Both the position numbers and the translations under genes were made by a program. A model generated the notes under the pieces. That model saw only the letters and a list, made by a program, of their open reading frames with translations. It did not search any database and was not told where the DNA came from. Positions 61,951-64,000 of a DNA stretch of 64,000 nucleotides are shown piece after piece (the first letter of the stretch is position 1; each line of letters starts with the position of its first letter). Location of the stretch: the NCBI GenBank assembly GCA_011032825.1, contig JAADJZ010000017.1:558001-622000 (forward strand), given 5' to 3'. This DNA is from Massariosphaeria phaeospora. Its lineage: Eukaryota > Ascomycota > Dothideomycetes > Pleosporales.

Positions 61951-64000
61951 CCTTCAACTCTAGGACTTCCCCCATCACAACTTACCCATTCCCTTGACGA
62001 TTTCGGACTTCTGGCTTTCCTTGCACTCTACAGTTTACGATACGGCCTCCCTTTTCCAACATACCAGCATCCCCCATTGCACCATCAACTTGCCGGACCC
62101 GGACTCGGACATTCCTCTTATCGACGGTCCTCTTCCCTGGCTAGTTTTTTTACGAATCAACGACTCGAGTAGGACTTGCTAGGCTTTCATTGCGGCCTTT
62201 CTATTGCGGCCTTTTTTCTTTCATCTCCTATCTAGACTACTCCATCGGCGAAACCAAGGTTTTACCTCCTCTATCTGGATCACTCAATCGGCGCAACATG
62301 GCTTCTCCCTCTAGTGGAAGTCATCGGCTGGTTGGACTCGGTCTGCAATTATCTGGCACTTTTTACTTTTCCTCGACACATTGAACTCTACCTACTCTGA
62401 CGGAGTCTTTATGAGGGATTTAACTCGGGAATCGGTCTTATACAGCTCAACTCAACTCAGCTCAGCTCGCGTCCATCGGGTGGGCTCTTTATTTCCCTTT
62501 TTCTTTTCTTTTCTTTTTGCGGGTTTTACGGGTCTTTATTGCATGCAATTGCAACTACGGGATATGGGGACTTTTTTCTCGTCTCTTCATGATTGATTGA
62601 ATGGTTTGGTTTGGTTTGGTACGTTACGCAGGACATCACATCAGAGCGTCTACTTCTTGGTTTGGAGAATAGGCCTCGTTTCAATGGATGGATGATTATT
62701 GGTGCGGCCAACCAACCTACCTACGGGATATGATTGACTGATTGAGGGATTGATTGAACGATTGATTGATTAAATGGTTGGTATGCAGGAGGATATCAGA
62801 GGCTGATGCTCGGTGAGGAGATAGGCTTCAATTGATTCTTGGTACTGCCACTTGCGTGTGTGTGTTTGGATGTGTGATTCAAATGCCAATGCTCCGTTCC
62901 GACTTCCCCTCTACCCTGCACCCTCTTCCAGTCCCACCGACCGAACAGTGAACACACACCCACACACTCGCTCGCTCACTTACTTCCCCGAGCCCTCGAT
63001 CACTCGCCTGACGTTGACGTCTGTCCCACACACAGACGCCTCGACATCATGTTCTAGGATGCCCGAACACATGCATGTGCATGGCCAGACACTACGGTGC
63101 CGGGTCTAGCACAATTCACGTATCGTCCATGTATCTAGCATCACGTCACGGCACGGCACGACGTCGGCGTCGGCGTCCGCTGGCGGGTGGAGATTGAGGC
63201 CAAAGGGCTGGGCTGGGCTGGACTGTATACATGGAAATATATATACAGACAGAGAGAGAGAGAACATGTGTAGTCTGTCTCCCCGTCCCTCACAAGCTTG
63301 AAGCTCGCGTAAGTAATTACGTAGCCTATAGGCGAAGAGAGCAAGCTAAGCTGAAGCGTTCTTCAACTTGATTGATTGAGGGACTGTTAATTCATATTCG
63401 TGGGAGCTTAGCTAGCTTAGCTTGGTTTTACGGCACGGAAGGAAAGAAATAGGGTAGATAGGTAGCTGAGCTGAGCTGGATGGGGCGAAAGGATGTAGAG
63501 GGGGGATAAATACACACGATACGCTGAGCTGGGATGAGCAGGGGGAGAAACCAGAAGTGTGTACATACACATACATACACCAAAACCCTCACCACCTACC
63601 CCCGCCGGCCAAACGTCCATCTACGACTTCGTGCCTACAGCCTACAATCTACGCCTCAACCTCACACTCCCCTAACCTCCTCCTCCATGGCCACCAGCTC
63701 ACCTTCCTCACAGCCTCAGGCTTCGGCTTCAGCTTCGGCGCCAGTTCAGTTCAGTTCAGTTCAGCTTAGAGCGTCGTCCACTCCGCCAACCTCACATCCA
63801 CTCGCATCGCGCATGGCCGACTGACTGACTGCAACCACCACCGCCACCGCGCTGAACTCCCCCCGTGTCTACCAGCCGAACACAAGCCCAACCAGCTACA
63901 TCAATACAGCCCGCCAGCCCGCCAGCCCGCCAGCCAGTTATAGGCTCTTTCGTCTCGCCTCGCCCAACCACCGCACGCACCAAAAGGCCTCGCTGCCCGC
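61951..64000. other. Right-edge non-coding interval with microsatellites
   Basis: 3' flank of the small gene, then repeat-rich DNA: CTCAA/CTCAG tracts (62443), (GGTTT)n (62603), (GATT)n (about 62737-62770), (GGGCT)n (63205), (GAGCT)n (63464), (CAGTT)n (63742-63767) and (CCCGCCAG)n (about 63910-63935). The frames around 63534-63824 look like a C/T/A-rich leader, so the upstream region of a gene lying beyond the window is possible. Confidence 0.5.
63742..63767. repeat. (CAGTT)n microsatellite
   Basis: Five units of a 5-bp period, matching the tract at 33966. Confidence 0.85.

Overview
The window is nuclear DNA of a filamentous ascomycete (Pezizomycotina; a Dothideomycete-like relative is my best guess, by inference only). 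The evidence is short introns (mostly 46-63 nt) with GTRNGT donors and CTRAC-like branch points, intron-bearing genes on both strands, and typical fungal families: WSS1, JJJ1, an SPX-RING protein, a YVC1-type TRP channel, DSD1, a PhiA-type wall protein, a class II-like peroxidase and a tyrosinase. I see no rRNA, tRNA, CRISPR or intact transposon. Exon boundaries were set by reading splice sites and keeping frame and family motifs intact.

Left part (1-11 kb): a cytochrome P450, a Cys-rich protein of unknown function, and a divergent pair of conserved genes, an ECD/Sgt1-type regulator and a Pcp1/Spc110-like spindle-pole-body coiled coil.

Middle part (11-32 kb) is the accessory-looking region. 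Six divergent Myb/SANT-like genes (one of them broken) lie here, interleaved with a secreted peroxidase, WSS1, a small mitochondrial protein, a PhiA-like secreted protein and an ankyrin-repeat gene split by an in-frame stop. Three of the Myb-like genes share a TATA box followed by an A+C-rich start, 70-80 bp before the ATG. Three genes in this region carry an in-frame stop followed by coding-like sequence in the same frame. A gene-poor stretch of about 3.2 kb (17.2-20.3 kb) lies inside it.

Right part (32-64 kb): two multi-pass membrane proteins, a divergent SPX-RING / JJJ1 pair, a secreted tyrosinase, YVC1, DSD1, a nuclear-type unknown protein, and a run of Ser/Pro-rich fungal proteins (587, 1566 and 139 residues). 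The last two are only 11 nt apart and both end in basic helices. Intergenic DNA here is rich in 5-bp-period microsatellites, which are nearly absent from the left half.

The conserved genes look like ordinary single-copy housekeeping functions that do not form one pathway. The most unusual feature is the Myb/SANT-like cluster with its shared core promoter, signs of decay and rapidly changing repeats.
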